Shown: one piece after another, positions 8,097-17,358 of the stretch
Layout: every line of letters begins with the position of its first letter
Numbering within the stretch: the stretch's first letter is position 1
Source: Adlercreutzia shanghongiae
GTDB taxonomy: Bacteria > Actinomycetota > Coriobacteriia > Coriobacteriales > Eggerthellaceae
Direction of reading: 5' to 3'
Length of the DNA stretch: 64,000 nt
NCBI RefSeq assembly: GCF_035830635.1
Contig: NZ_JAYMFI010000019.1
Location: forward strand, 42,016 to 106,015
The notes under the pieces: generated by a model
Told to the model about the DNA's origin: nothing
Databases searched by the model: none
Seen by the model: only the letters and a program-made list of their open reading frames with translations
Made by a program: the position numbers and the translations under genes

Positions 8097-9266
8097 ATGA
8101 ATATCGCAGAGGAATCGCTCGCCAAGCACGGCGAATGGAAGGGCAAGCTCGCCTTCGAGCCGAAGATGCCCATCGCCGACCGTCACGACTTGGCCGTGGC
8201 CTACACGCCCGGCGTCGCCGAGCCCTGCAAGGCGATCGCCGAGAATCCTGAGGCGGCTTACGACTACACGCTGAAGGCGAACACCGTGGCCGTCATCTCC
8301 GATGGCAGCGCGGTGCTGGGTTTGGGCAACATCGGACCCGAGGCGGCCATGCCGGTCATGGAGGGTAAGGCGGCCCTGTTCAAGGCCTTCGGCGGCGTGG
8401 ACGCGTTCCCCATCTGCTTGGATACCCAGGACACTGAGGAAATCATCGAGACCTGCATCCGCATCGCGCCGGGCTTCGGGGGTATCAACCTCGAGGACAT
8501 CGCGGCGCCCCGCTGCTTCGAAATCGAGGAGCGCCTCAACGATGCGCTCGATATCCCGGTTTTCCACGACGACCAGCATGGCACGGCCATCGTGGTGCTC
8601 TCGGGCATCATCAACGCCCTGCGCCTTGTGGGCAAGGACAAGGAGACGGCTCGCGTGGTCGTCAACGGCGCGGGCTCGGCGGGTATCGCCATTGCGAAGC
8701 TGCTGCTCTCCTACGGCTTCGCCAACGTTACCATGTGCGACATCCGCGGCATTTTGAGCTCGTCTTACGAGGGCATGAACCCCGCTCAGAAGGCCATGCT
8801 GGACGTGACGAACCGGGAAGATAAGGCCGGCACGCTTGCCGACGCCATGGAAGGCGCCGACATCGTCATCGGCGTCTCGGCCCCCGGGGTCATCACCGAG
8901 GAGATGGTCGCCTCCATGGCCGACGACGCTATCGTGTTCGCCATGGCCAACCCCACGCCCGAGATCTTCCCGGACGAGGCCAAGGCCGGCGGTGCCCGCG
9001 TGGTGGGCACGGGGCGCTCCGATTTCCCGAACCAGGTGAACAACGTCATCGCCTTCCCGGGCATCTTCAAGGGGGCCCTCGAGGCGCGCGCCGAGCGCAT
9101 CACCGAGCCTATGAAGGTCGCTGCCGCCGAGGCGCTGGCGGCGCTCGTGTCCGACGACGAGCTGACCGAGGAATTCATCATGCCCGACCCCTTCGACCCG
9201 CGGGTGGCCGATGCCGTGGCCGCCGCCGTGCGCGAGTGCGCCCTGGCGGCGCGAAACGAGGGCTAG
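8097..9266 (+). CDS. NAD(P)-dependent malic enzyme
   Basis: Catalyses oxidative decarboxylation of malate to pyruvate. The 389-residue length matches the short bacterial malic enzyme without a phosphotransacetylase domain. Motifs in order: AVAYTPGVAEPC near residue 35, NTVAVISDGSAVLGLGNIGP near 60, the metal/substrate segment INLEDIAAPRCFEIE, FHDDQHGTAIV, and the Rossmann nucleotide site VVNGAGSAGIAIAKLL near 190, then FAMANPTPEI. The ATG at 8097 has AAAGGA 10 bp upstream and gives the usual N-terminus; the longer frame is not supported. It is divergent from the fumarase genes that supply malate. Confidence 0.93.
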   Translation: MNIAEESLAKHGEWKGKLAFEPKMPIADRHDLAVAYTPGVAEPCKAIAENPEAAYDYTLKANTVAVISDGSAVLGLGNIGPEAAMPVMEGKAALFKAFGGVDAFPICLDTQDTEEIIETCIRIAPGFGGINLEDIAAPRCFEIEERLNDALDIPVFHDDQHGTAIVVLSGIINALRLVGKDKETARVVVNGAGSAGIAIAKLLLSYGFANVTMCDIRGILSSSYEGMNPAQKAMLDVTNREDKAGTLADAMEGADIVIGVSAPGVITEEMVASMADDAIVFAMANPTPEIFPDEAKAGGARVVGTGRSDFPNQVNNVIAFPGIFKGALEARAERITEPMKVAAAEALAALVSDDELTEEFIMPDPFDPRVADAVAAAVRECALAARNEG

Positions 9267-9271
9267 GTATC

Positions 9272-10051
9272 GTGTCGACCGGTTCGAACAAGGGCACCTT
9301 CGTCACCTTCGAGGGCGGCGACGGGGCCGGCAAGTCCACGCAGATTCGCTTCCTCGCGCGTCTTTTGGAAGAGCGCGGACGGGAAGTGGTGCGCTTGCGC
9401 GAGCCCGGCGGCACGGCCGTGGGCGAGGCGCTGCGCGCGGTGGTGCTCGACCCGGCCCATAAGGTTATGAGCGACAGGGCCGAGCTGCTCATCTACGAGG
9501 CGGCTCGGGCCCAGATCGTCGACGAGGTCATTCGCCCGGCCCTCCAGCGCGGGGCCGTGGTGCTGTGCGACCGCTTCTACGACTCCACGGTGGCCTACCA
9601 GGGGTGCGGCCGAGGCATCGATGCCGCCTTCATCGATGCGGCCAACCGCTTTGCCTGCGACGGCGTGGCGCCGGATGTGACGGTGCTGCTTTTGGCCTCG
9701 GGAGCCGCGGTGCGCTCGCGTATGGACCGGCGCGCCGGCGCCGACCGCCTCGAGCTAGCGGGAGACGCCTTCCATCGCCGAGTGGCCGAGGGCTTCGACC
9801 AAATTGCCCTGGCCGAGCCCGAGCGCGTGAAGACGGTGGAGTCGCGGGTGCATCGGGCCGATACGTTTCGCGCGGTGCTCAAGGCGGTATCGGACGTGCT
9901 GCCCGAAGCGGCCGAGGCGTTGGCGGACGGCACCGATTTGGACGGCCTTGTCACCGACGAGATGGCGGCCAAGCGCGCCGAGCGGCTCGCCGCCGAGCGG
10001 GCCGCGCGAAAAGCCGCCGCACCGGCGCAGGGGGAGGCGCAGCGTGGCTGA
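9272..10051 (+). CDS. tmk: Thymidylate kinase
   Basis: Phosphorylates dTMP to dTDP. The GTG at 9272, five bases after the malic enzyme stop, starts a 259-residue protein. It has a P-loop (GGDGAGKST), the DRX-type substrate segment (CDRFYDSTVAYQG) and an Arg-rich LID (MDRRAGADRLE). The catalytic domain ends near residue 205. About 50 extra residues follow, rich in Ala, Glu, Lys and Arg (KRAERLAAERAARKAA), which is longer than usual and probably disordered or helical. The gene overlaps holB by 8 bp, a common pairing of dTTP synthesis with the clamp loader. Confidence 0.93.
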   Translation: MSTGSNKGTFVTFEGGDGAGKSTQIRFLARLLEERGREVVRLREPGGTAVGEALRAVVLDPAHKVMSDRAELLIYEAARAQIVDEVIRPALQRGAVVLCDRFYDSTVAYQGCGRGIDAAFIDAANRFACDGVAPDVTVLLLASGAAVRSRMDRRAGADRLELAGDAFHRRVAEGFDQIALAEPERVKTVESRVHRADTFRAVLKAVSDVLPEAAEALADGTDLDGLVTDEMAAKRAERLAAERAARKAAAPAQGEAQRG

Positions 10052-11201
10052 TGCCTTCGAGAACATCCTCGGCCAGCCCAAGGTGCGGGAGTTTCTGCGC
10101 GCGTCGGTGGTATCCGAGCGCGTGACCCAGGCCTACCTGTTCGTGGGGCCGGCCGGATCGAACAAGACCCAGGCCGCCTACGCGCTTGCCCAGGCGCTCA
10201 TGTGCCCGAAGGGTCCGTGCGGCCCGCGCGGCGGCTCGTGCGGCGACTGCGACCGCTGCGGCCGCATCGTTCGACGCAAGCATCCCGACGTGCGCTACTT
10301 TGCGCCCGCTGGCGCCAACGGCTATTTGGTGGAGCAGGTGCGCGAAATTGTGGCCGACACGGCCTTGGCTCCCATTCAGGCGGACAAGAAGATCTACATT
10401 TTGGACCGCGTGGACCAGCTGGGCGCCGCCTCGGCCAACGCCTTTTTGAAAACGCTGGAAGAGCCGCCCGCCGATGTGGTGATGATTCTGCTCGGCCGCA
10501 CCCGCGAGTCAGTGCTGCCCACCATTGTCTCCCGTTGCCAGGTGGTGCCCTTCCGCCACATTCCCGCCTCCGAGGCTGCGGGCATCGTGGCCCAGAACAC
10601 CGGGGCCGCCCTGGACCAGGCGCGCCAGGCCATCGAGGCCTGCGGCGGCTCCATCACGGCGGCGGTGGCGTTTCTGCGGGCGCCCGCCAACGAGCGGCTC
10701 GCCTTCCGCACGCGCCTGTTCTCGGATCTGGGCATGCTCGCCCGGGCCGACGATTGGGACGTCATCGAGATGGCCCGCTCGCTGGTGGAGGCCTCCAAGG
10801 CGCCGCTCGACGAGGTGCGCGCCTCCCAGGAGGCCGAGCTCGCCGAGAACGCGGACTTCCTCGCGAAGTCGGCCATCCGCCAGATAGAGGCGCGCAACAA
10901 GCGCCAGCTGTCGGCCAAGACGAGCGAGTATCTGCGCCAGACCACCGCCATGGTGCGCTCGTGGCTGCGCGACGGGCTCATGGTGGCCTGCAACACGCCG
11001 GAGCTCATCATCAACACCGACCAGCGCGATACGCTGAACCGCTTGTTCGCCGGCCACGATGCGGCGGCTCTCGCCGCGGCGTGCGCCAAGGTGGACGAGT
11101 GCGAGCGGGCGCTGGCCTATAATGTATCCCCAGAAACGTGCCTGGACACGTTGCTGTTCGACGTAAGAGAGGTTATCAATGGTTCGGGTCGCACCGATTA
11201 A
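10044..11201 (+). CDS. holB: DNA polymerase III delta' subunit
   Basis: Clamp-loader subunit of the replicative polymerase. The GTG at 10044 overlaps tmk by 8 bp. The 385-residue protein has the AAA+ start FENILGQPKVREFLRASV, a P-loop-like GPAGSNKT near residue 36, a Cys-rich zinc module (CPKGPCGPRGGSCGDCDRCG), the sensor region IYILDRVDQLGAASANAFLK followed by TLEEPP, and VSRCQVVPF. The alpha-helical C-terminal collar follows. It overlaps the next gene by 23 bp, showing tight translational coupling. Confidence 0.92.
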   Translation: MADAFENILGQPKVREFLRASVVSERVTQAYLFVGPAGSNKTQAAYALAQALMCPKGPCGPRGGSCGDCDRCGRIVRRKHPDVRYFAPAGANGYLVEQVREIVADTALAPIQADKKIYILDRVDQLGAASANAFLKTLEEPPADVVMILLGRTRESVLPTIVSRCQVVPFRHIPASEAAGIVAQNTGAALDQARQAIEACGGSITAAVAFLRAPANERLAFRTRLFSDLGMLARADDWDVIEMARSLVEASKAPLDEVRASQEAELAENADFLAKSAIRQIEARNKRQLSAKTSEYLRQTTAMVRSWLRDGLMVACNTPELIINTDQRDTLNRLFAGHDAAALAAACAKVDECERALAYNVSPETCLDTLLFDVREVINGSGRTD

Positions 11202-12711
11202 CTTGACCTTCAATCCCCGGACGCTTTGGTTCGATCCGGGCGATTTGCCCATAGAAAAAGACATGCCCGTGGTGGTGCGCACCGCCCGGGGCACCGAGTT
11301 CGGCATCGCCGCGAGCGAGGTCATCGAGGTGTCCGAGGAGCAGGTGAAGTCGCTGAAGAGCGCCCTGCGCCCCGTGGAGCGCATCGCCACCGAAGAGGAC
11401 ATCGAGCGGGCCGCCGAGATGGAGGAGAAATCCGCCGAGGCCCTGCCGGTGTTCAAGGAGATGGCCCGGGAGTACCACGAGGATATGCACCCGGTTTCCG
11501 TGGAGTTTCTGCTCGACGGGGACAAGGCGGTGTTCTACTTCGAGGCCGAAGAGCGCATCGATTTCCGCGAGCTGGTGCGCAAGCTGGCCAGCCGCTTCCA
11601 CGTGCGCATCGACATGCGCCAGATCGGCGTGCGCGACGAGGCCCGCATGGTGGGCGGCATCGGCCACTGCGGCCAGGAGCTGTGCTGCAAGCGGCTCGGC
11701 GGCGAGTTCTGCCCCGTGTCCATCCGCATGGCCAAAGAGCAGGGGCTCTCGCTGAACCCGCAGAAGATCTCCGGTCTGTGCGGGCGCCTCATGTGCTGTC
11801 TGCGCTACGAGTTCGACGCCTACAAGGACTTCAAGAGCCGTGCGCCGAAGATCAACGGCACGGTGCAGACGCCGGCGGGTCCTGCCAAGGTAATCGACCA
11901 CGATGTGCCCCGGGAAATCATCTCGCTGAAGGTTGAGGGGGAAAAGCCCGTGAAGGTGCCCCTGGCCGATTTCGACGAGGCGCCCGAGGGCCAGAATCGC
12001 CCGAACACCGTGGGCGAGGAGGCTTGGGAGGAGGCCACTGCCGAGCACCGCGTCATCGGCGGCGAGGCGCTCATCTTCACGACGAGCCAGTTCACCGGCT
12101 CCGACAAGCTGGCCGAGGGGGCCAAGGTGCGCCATACCGGCGGCGGCGCCCGCAAGAGCGCCAGCGAATCGGGCCGCAGCCGTCGGGGCGGCTCCGAGGG
12201 CCGCGGGCGCGGCGGATCGCGCGGCGGGTCCTCCTCGACGAGCGCGCCGGCGGCACCGCCGCGCAAGCGCCGCCGCTCGACGAAGCTCTCGGCGGGCGAC
12301 GACGGGCACGGCTTGGAGCGCGTGTCCACCTCCCGCGAGGAGGGCAAGGGCGGCGAGGGCGCCGCGGCGCCGAAGGTGCGCCGCCAGCGCTCCGGCTCCG
12401 GCTCTCGTCCCAAGGACGGCTCGCGCGGCCAGGGCGGTCTGGGCGCCCAGAACAAGAACGCCCAGGGCAAGAACGCCCAGGGCAAAAGCGGCCAGGGCGG
12501 CGCGGGCAAGCCCAAGAGCGGCGCGCCCCGTCCCGGCCAGAAGTCCTCGGGCCTGCGCGCCGACCGCCCCGAGGGGCAGCGCGGCGATAGCGCCAAGCAG
12601 GGCGAGGGCGCGCCCAAGCCCCGTCGCCGGCGGCGTTCCCGCAAGCCCAAGGGCACCGGCGGCGAGAGCGCGCCGCAGAACGCCGGCGGCAGCAAGGGAG
12701 GCTCCGAGTAG
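11179..12711 (+). CDS. PSP1-domain protein (RicT/YaaT family) with long basic tail
   Basis: Residues 1-270 form a PSP1 domain: VRTARGTEFG near residue 33, FYFEAEERIDFRELVRKLA near 115, then the conserved Cys-rich stretch GGIGHCGQELCCKRLG with SGLCGRLMCCLRYE. In Bacillus the homologue (RicT) works with RicA and RicF and binds Fe-S clusters, affecting RNase Y-dependent mRNA processing. The remaining ~240 residues (from about 290) are low-complexity, rich in Gly, Ser, Arg, Lys, Gln and Pro, and strongly basic. The tail is unusual for the family and suggests nucleic-acid binding. It sits in the common tmk-holB-PSP1 order and abuts pncB with no gap. Confidence 0.88.
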   Translation: MVRVAPINLTFNPRTLWFDPGDLPIEKDMPVVVRTARGTEFGIAASEVIEVSEEQVKSLKSALRPVERIATEEDIERAAEMEEKSAEALPVFKEMAREYHEDMHPVSVEFLLDGDKAVFYFEAEERIDFRELVRKLASRFHVRIDMRQIGVRDEARMVGGIGHCGQELCCKRLGGEFCPVSIRMAKEQGLSLNPQKISGLCGRLMCCLRYEFDAYKDFKSRAPKINGTVQTPAGPAKVIDHDVPREIISLKVEGEKPVKVPLADFDEAPEGQNRPNTVGEEAWEEATAEHRVIGGEALIFTTSQFTGSDKLAEGAKVRHTGGGARKSASESGRSRRGGSEGRGRGGSRGGSSSTSAPAAPPRKRRRSTKLSAGDDGHGLERVSTSREEGKGGEGAAAPKVRRQRSGSGSRPKDGSRGQGGLGAQNKNAQGKNAQGKSGQGGAGKPKSGAPRPGQKSSGLRADRPEGQRGDSAKQGEGAPKPRRRRRSRKPKGTGGESAPQNAGGSKGGSE

Positions 12712-14166
12712 ATGAACGTGGATTACGCGCTGCTCACCGATCTGTACCAGATCACCATGGCCCAGGGCTACTGGGATGCCGAGAAGGCGGGCGAGGAGGC
12801 CTGCTTCACCATGTACTTCCGCGACTATCCCTTCAAAGGGGGGTATGCGGTGGCCTGCGGCATGGCCCAGCTGGCCGATTTGGTGGAGAACTTCCGGTTC
12901 TCCGAGGAGGACATCGCCTATCTGGCGACGCTGGATGCGCCCGCCGGCGGCAAGCTCTTCGCCCCGAGTTTCCTGGACTACCTGCGCGATCTGCGCCTCA
13001 CGGTGGACATCGACGCGGTGCTCGAGGGCACCATCGTGTTTCCCCATGAGCCGATCGTGCGGGTGACGGGCCCCATCATGCAGTGCCAGCTCATCGAGAC
13101 GGCGCTGCTGAACATGGTGAACTTCCAAACGCTCATCGCCACCAAGGCCGCGCGGGTCTGCCGCGCCGCCAAGGGGCGCTCCGTGGCCGAGTTCGGCCTG
13201 CGCCGGGCCCAGGGTCTTGGTGGGGTGTGGGCCTCGCGCGCGGCGGTGGTGGGCGGCTGCGCCTCCACGTCCAACGTGCTCGCCGGCAAGCTTTTCGACA
13301 TCCCGGTCTCGGGCACTCACGCCCATTCCTGGGTCATGTCCTTCAGCGACGAGCTCACCGCTTTCCGCGAGTACGCCCGCATCTTCCCGAACAACTGCAT
13401 CTTGCTTGTGGATACCTACGACGTGGAGCAGGGCATCAAGAACGCCATTACCGTGGGGCTTGAGATGCGCGAGCGCGGCGAGCGCCTTGCCGGCATCCGC
13501 ATCGACTCGGGCGACCTGTCGTGGCTCTCGAAGATGGCCCGGCGCATGCTGGATGCGGCGGGGCTTGTCGATTGCGGCATCGTGCTCTCGAACGACCTGG
13601 ACGAGTACACGATTCAGTCGATGCTGGACGAGGGGGCCGACGTCATGTCGTTCGGCGTGGGCACCAAGCTCGCGAGCGCCTACGACCAGCCGACCCTCGG
13701 CGGCGTCTACAAGCTGGCGGCCGTGCGAAAGAGCGCCGAGGCGCCCTGGACGGCGCGGCTGAAGATTTCCGAGTCGGCGGCCAAGCTCACCACGCCCGGC
13801 GTGCTGGATGTGCGCCGCTACTACCTGGAGAGCGGACGCATCGCCGGCGACATGGTCTTCGACGTGAACTACGTGCCCGACGCCCGCGAGGTCATCGTGG
13901 ACCCCATGGACGACCTGCGCCAGAAGAACCTGTCGGGGCTGCGCTACGAGACGCTCCTGCGGCCTTTGGCCCGCGCCGGCAAGGTGGCGCTTTCGCCCGA
14001 GGACCGCTCGGCCATGGCGGCGCGCGAGCGCGCCTGTGGAGGTTTGGAAACCCTTGACGAGACGCAGTTGCGCATGCTGAACCCCCACACCTATCCTGTT
14101 GGACTTGAGCTGGGCCTAAATGAGCGCCGCCGGGCGCTTGTGGCCGAGCTGCGACACATCGTATAG
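12712..14166 (+). CDS. pncB: Nicotinate phosphoribosyltransferase
   Basis: Makes nicotinate mononucleotide from nicotinate and PRPP with ATP hydrolysis, in the NAD salvage pathway. The ATG directly follows the previous stop codon. The 484-residue protein shows LLTDLYQITMAQGYW at the N-terminus, FRDYPFKGGYAVACG, the conserved EFGLRRAQG segment near residue 165, SGTHAHSWVMSF near 200, LLVDTYDVEQGIKNAI, GIRIDSGDLSWLSK and SFGVGTKLASAYD near 320. These motifs and the length fit the long bacterial form. It is probably co-transcribed with the genes before and after it. Confidence 0.94.
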   Translation: MNVDYALLTDLYQITMAQGYWDAEKAGEEACFTMYFRDYPFKGGYAVACGMAQLADLVENFRFSEEDIAYLATLDAPAGGKLFAPSFLDYLRDLRLTVDIDAVLEGTIVFPHEPIVRVTGPIMQCQLIETALLNMVNFQTLIATKAARVCRAAKGRSVAEFGLRRAQGLGGVWASRAAVVGGCASTSNVLAGKLFDIPVSGTHAHSWVMSFSDELTAFREYARIFPNNCILLVDTYDVEQGIKNAITVGLEMRERGERLAGIRIDSGDLSWLSKMARRMLDAAGLVDCGIVLSNDLDEYTIQSMLDEGADVMSFGVGTKLASAYDQPTLGGVYKLAAVRKSAEAPWTARLKISESAAKLTTPGVLDVRRYYLESGRIAGDMVFDVNYVPDAREVIVDPMDDLRQKNLSGLRYETLLRPLARAGKVALSPEDRSAMAARERACGGLETLDETQLRMLNPHTYPVGLELGLNERRRALVAELRHIV

Positions 14167-14178
14167 AGAGGACGCTCT

Positions 14179-15105
14179 ATGGCGAACTGCCACTTGATCA
14201 TTGACTCCTGCTGCGATCTGCCCGCTCACGTGGTCAAGCAGGAAGGGGTCACGCTCATGAGGTTCCCCTACACCTTAGACGGGGGCACCTTCGAAGACGA
14301 TCTGTTCGAGACCACTTCGGCCGAGGCCTTCTACGGGGCCGTGCGCAAGGGCGCCGAGCCCACGACCGCCCAGGTGTCGCTGCAGACCCTCACGGAGACG
14401 TTTACCGCGGCGGCTCAAGAGGGCACGCCGGCGGTGTATCTGGCGTTTTCCAGCGGCCTTTCCGCTTCCTACGACGCTGCCTGCGTCGTGCGCGAGCAGG
14501 TGCTCGCCGAGTACCCTGAGTTCGAGCTGCATATCGTGGACACGCACTTGGCCTCGGTGGCCGAGGGCTTGCTCGTCTACGAGGCGCTGGTGCAGCACAA
14601 AGGCGGCATGTCCGCCGCCGAGCTGGCCGCCTGGGCCGAGGAGGCGCGCTGCTTCGTGAACGAGGAATTCATGGTGGAGGACCTGGAGGCCCTGCGCCGC
14701 GGCGGACGCATCCCGGCGTCGGTGGCCGTGGCCGGCGCCGCCCTGGATGTGAAGCCGCTGCTCGTTATCGCCGAGGACGGCAAGCTCGCCCTCACCGGCG
14801 TGGCCCGCGGGCGCAAGAAGGGCATCAAGCAGCTGGCCGAGTTCTACAAGAAGAACGCGGACGCGGCCGGTGCGGCGCATGTGGCCATTGTGGGCCATGC
14901 GGACTGTCCCAAGGACGCCGCGCGCTTGAAAGAGGCCCTGGAGAAGGAAGACCCGGGCCTGATGATTCTCACCTGCAGCATTGGTCCGGTCATCGGGTCG
15001 CATGTGGGTGCCGGCATGGTGGCCGTGGTGTTCTGGGGCCGCGACAAGCGCGAGAACCTTTCGGTGGCCGACCGTATTGCTCGCAAGGTGAAGGGGGAGA
15101 AGTAA
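14179..15105 (+). CDS. DegV-family fatty-acid-binding protein
   Basis: DegV/FakB proteins bind a fatty acid and present it to the kinase FakA. The 308-residue protein has the N-terminal IIDSCCDLPAHVVKQEGV, the TTAQVSLQTLTETF segment, YLAFSSGLSASYD, VDTHLASVAEGLLV, and the DLEALRRGGRIPASVAVAG motif near residue 170 that shapes the lipid pocket, followed by the second domain ending IGSHVGAGMVAVVFWG. A weak GAGAGG site precedes it. It is the first of two DegV paralogues within 4 kb and abuts the next gene. Confidence 0.9.
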   Translation: MANCHLIIDSCCDLPAHVVKQEGVTLMRFPYTLDGGTFEDDLFETTSAEAFYGAVRKGAEPTTAQVSLQTLTETFTAAAQEGTPAVYLAFSSGLSASYDAACVVREQVLAEYPEFELHIVDTHLASVAEGLLVYEALVQHKGGMSAAELAAWAEEARCFVNEEFMVEDLEALRRGGRIPASVAVAGAALDVKPLLVIAEDGKLALTGVARGRKKGIKQLAEFYKKNADAAGAAHVAIVGHADCPKDAARLKEALEKEDPGLMILTCSIGPVIGSHVGAGMVAVVFWGRDKRENLSVADRIARKVKGEK

Positions 15106-16125
15106 ATGGCGAACCTGTACGCCTACCGCGGGGCTCCGTCGTTCATCGGCGCGGTGGCTGATCGTCTGGCCGATGCCGGTTTTTCCCGCGTGGAGGACGT
15201 GGCCTCGGCGGACATCGTCGTGACGTACTGCACGTCCGGCTCGGCGCTGGAGGATCTGTACTTCGGCGACGGCGGGCTTATCACGAGCGCGGCGCCGGGG
15301 GCGGTGCTGGTGGACCTGTCGGCTACCACGCCGAACTTCGCCCGGGAGATCAACGCGGTGGCCACGGTGAACGACCTGGTCATGGTGGAGGCGCCGGCGA
15401 CGGTGCGCTCGCTGGTGGCCGAGGATGCCTTCGCTCGCGACAACCTTATGGGCCCGGTGGCTACCGAGTCCGAGCTGACCGATGAGGTGCGCCGCCTTCT
15501 GGACGCCCTTTTCGGCGAGGTGGTGGAGGTGGGGGCGCCGGGGCGCGCGCAGCTTCTGCGCAACACCCACACGCTGCCCATGGCCGCCGATTTGGTGAGC
15601 GCCATCGAGGCCGTGGCCTTGGACGACGCCTCGGCCCGTTCGGTGGGCGCGCTTGATGCCGACCAGATTCCGCTGTTCAGCCCTGTGAGCGCTGACCCGG
15701 TGGTGCGCGCGGTGCGTCAGCAGCGCTTCACGGGCGCTTACACCGCCGAGATGCTGCTGTGCGAGCTTTCGGCCGCGCTCATGGCCGCCGACGATGCCGA
15801 GGTGATTTTGCCGGGCGTTGAGGCGACCATGCACTTGCTGGAGCTTCTCGTGGTTATCGGCGGGGCCGACATGGCACCGGCGGCGCTTTCCCTCGTGTAC
15901 CAGGACGAAGCGGCGGGTGCTCGGGCAGGGCTCGACTGGACCCGTGCCGAGCAGGCCTACGGGCACCCGGCCTCGGAGGAGGACGAGGACTGGAGCGCCT
16001 ACGACGACGAGGACGGCTGCGGCTGCGGCCACAATCATGCCCGCGAGGATCACGACTACGACGACTACGACGACTTCGCCCCCTACAACGACGACTTCGA
16101 CAACTTCGACTTCCGGAGCAACTAA
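15106..16125 (+). CDS. Dehydrogenase-like protein with acidic tail
   Basis: Residues 1-150 follow the fold pattern of the NAD-binding domain of 3-hydroxyisobutyrate/6-phosphogluconate dehydrogenases (ASADIVVTYCTSGSALEDLY, then APGAVLVDLSATTPNFAREI, then EAPATVRSLVAED). The N-terminal GxGxxG loop is replaced by YRGAPSFIGAVADRLADAG, so cofactor binding is doubtful. A helical second domain follows. The last ~45 residues are very rich in Asp, Glu, Tyr and Phe and include CGCGHNH, which could bind metal. The gene directly follows degV (no gap) and has its own ATG. Activity not predictable; it may be a degenerate dehydrogenase or scaffold. Confidence 0.65.
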   Translation: MANLYAYRGAPSFIGAVADRLADAGFSRVEDVASADIVVTYCTSGSALEDLYFGDGGLITSAAPGAVLVDLSATTPNFAREINAVATVNDLVMVEAPATVRSLVAEDAFARDNLMGPVATESELTDEVRRLLDALFGEVVEVGAPGRAQLLRNTHTLPMAADLVSAIEAVALDDASARSVGALDADQIPLFSPVSADPVVRAVRQQRFTGAYTAEMLLCELSAALMAADDAEVILPGVEATMHLLELLVVIGGADMAPAALSLVYQDEAAGARAGLDWTRAEQAYGHPASEEDEDWSAYDDEDGCGCGHNHAREDHDYDDYDDFAPYNDDFDNFDFRSN

Positions 16126-16298
16126 TCGTCATTTTCGTCACAAAAAAGCGGTTTGTTTGCAGTGCAGGGCGGAAAATCGCGGCTGAATCGGCTGATTTGG
16201 AGCGAAAATCCCGGTTTTGGCGGCTCGTATCTCGACGCAACTGCTAACAACTCGGCTTTTCGTGCAAATTTGGGCTTGAAAGTGAGAGCGAAGGGAAC
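16126..16298. other. Short lower-GC intergenic region
   Basis: 173 bp of relatively AT-rich sequence between the dehydrogenase-like gene and the radical SAM gene. It is likely to contain the promoter of the latter. No hairpin, repeat or gene is evident apart from AAGGG before the start at 16299. Confidence 0.4.
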
Positions 16299-17231
16299 AT
16301 GCGGTGCGAATTGTGCCCTCGTGCGTGCGGGGCAGACCGGGCGGCGGGGGAGCGCGGGGTGTGCGGGGCCGATGGGCGGCTTCTGGTGGCCCGGGCGGCG
16401 CTGCACTTCTGGGAGGAGCCGCCGATTTCCGGCGAGGGGGGCAGCGGCACCATCTTCTTCTCCGGCTGCCCGGTGCGCTGCGTCTACTGCCAAAACGCCG
16501 ACATCGCCTTGGGCGAGCACGCTCGCGAGATCACCGTGGAGCGCCTGGCGGCCATTATGGGGGAGCTTGAGGCGACCGGCGCGCTCAACATCAATTGCGT
16601 GACGCCCACGCACTACGCGCCGCAGATTCGCGAGGCCGTGACGCTGGCGCGGGCGGCGGGCCTGGCACTTCCCGTGCTGTGGAACACGAGCGGCTACGAA
16701 ACGGTGCGCTCCGTGCGCGACAACGCGGGCTTCGTCGATGCCTATCTGACCGACTTCAAGTACGCCGATGCCGAGCTGGCCCGGCGCTACTCCCATGCGC
16801 CCGACTATCCCGAGGTGGCCCTCGCGGCTCTCGGGGCCATGGTGGAGGCGGCCGGCGCGCCGCGCTACGACGAGCATCGCGGGCAAGAGCGCCTTGTCTC
16901 GGGCGTCGTCGTGCGCCATCTCGTGCTGCCCGGTGCGCTGGAAAACTCCAAGGCCGTCGTGCGCCTTCTGCACGAGCGCTTCGGCAACGCCATTCGGCTG
17001 TCTCTGATGAACCAGTACACGCCGGTCATTGCGCGCGCTGCCGAGGAGGGCGACCAGCGTGCGGCTCTGACGCTGGCGGCCTGTCCGGAACTGGCCGAAA
17101 CGGTGCCCGATGCGGAATACGAGCAGCTGCTCGATTACGCCGACGCCTTGGGCGTGGAAGACTACTTCTGGCAGGAGGGCGGGGCCGCCGAGGAGAGCTT
17201 CATCCCCGCCTTCGACTTTACGGGCGTGTAA
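16299..17231 (+). CDS. Radical SAM protein, PflX-like
   Basis: The 310-residue protein has an N-terminal Cys cluster (CELCPRACGADRAAGERGVC) and then the radical SAM motif CPVRCVYCQN near residue 62, which binds the [4Fe-4S] cluster that cleaves S-adenosylmethionine. NINCVTPTHYAP and LPVLWNTSGYE follow, as in activases of the pyruvate formate-lyase activating group. The pattern matches the uncharacterised PflX-type (COG1313) proteins. No glycyl-radical enzyme is encoded nearby, so the substrate is unknown. AAGGG precedes the ATG. Confidence 0.85.
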   Translation: MRCELCPRACGADRAAGERGVCGADGRLLVARAALHFWEEPPISGEGGSGTIFFSGCPVRCVYCQNADIALGEHAREITVERLAAIMGELEATGALNINCVTPTHYAPQIREAVTLARAAGLALPVLWNTSGYETVRSVRDNAGFVDAYLTDFKYADAELARRYSHAPDYPEVALAALGAMVEAAGAPRYDEHRGQERLVSGVVVRHLVLPGALENSKAVVRLLHERFGNAIRLSLMNQYTPVIARAAEEGDQRAALTLAACPELAETVPDAEYEQLLDYADALGVEDYFWQEGGAAEESFIPAFDFTGV

Positions 17232-17358
17232 GGCGCGTGGACGGAGCTGGTCTTTTCGGGAGAAGAATCTCTCTGTATAGTGTAGGATAGACCCAGCAAC
17301 GTACCGCAGCCGTTTGTCGGGCAGCCGGCTTGGGCTTGCGTTTTCGAGAGGAGCCCTT

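Noticed and set aside
9272..10051. Fusion of thymidylate kinase with another enzyme
   Set aside because: The extra C-terminal 50 residues are low-complexity Ala/Glu/Lys/Arg and show no second domain.
11176..14088. 970-codon reverse-strand frame opposite the PSP1 gene and pncB
   Set aside because: Antisense shadow; His/Gly/Leu-rich composition mirrors forward codon usage.
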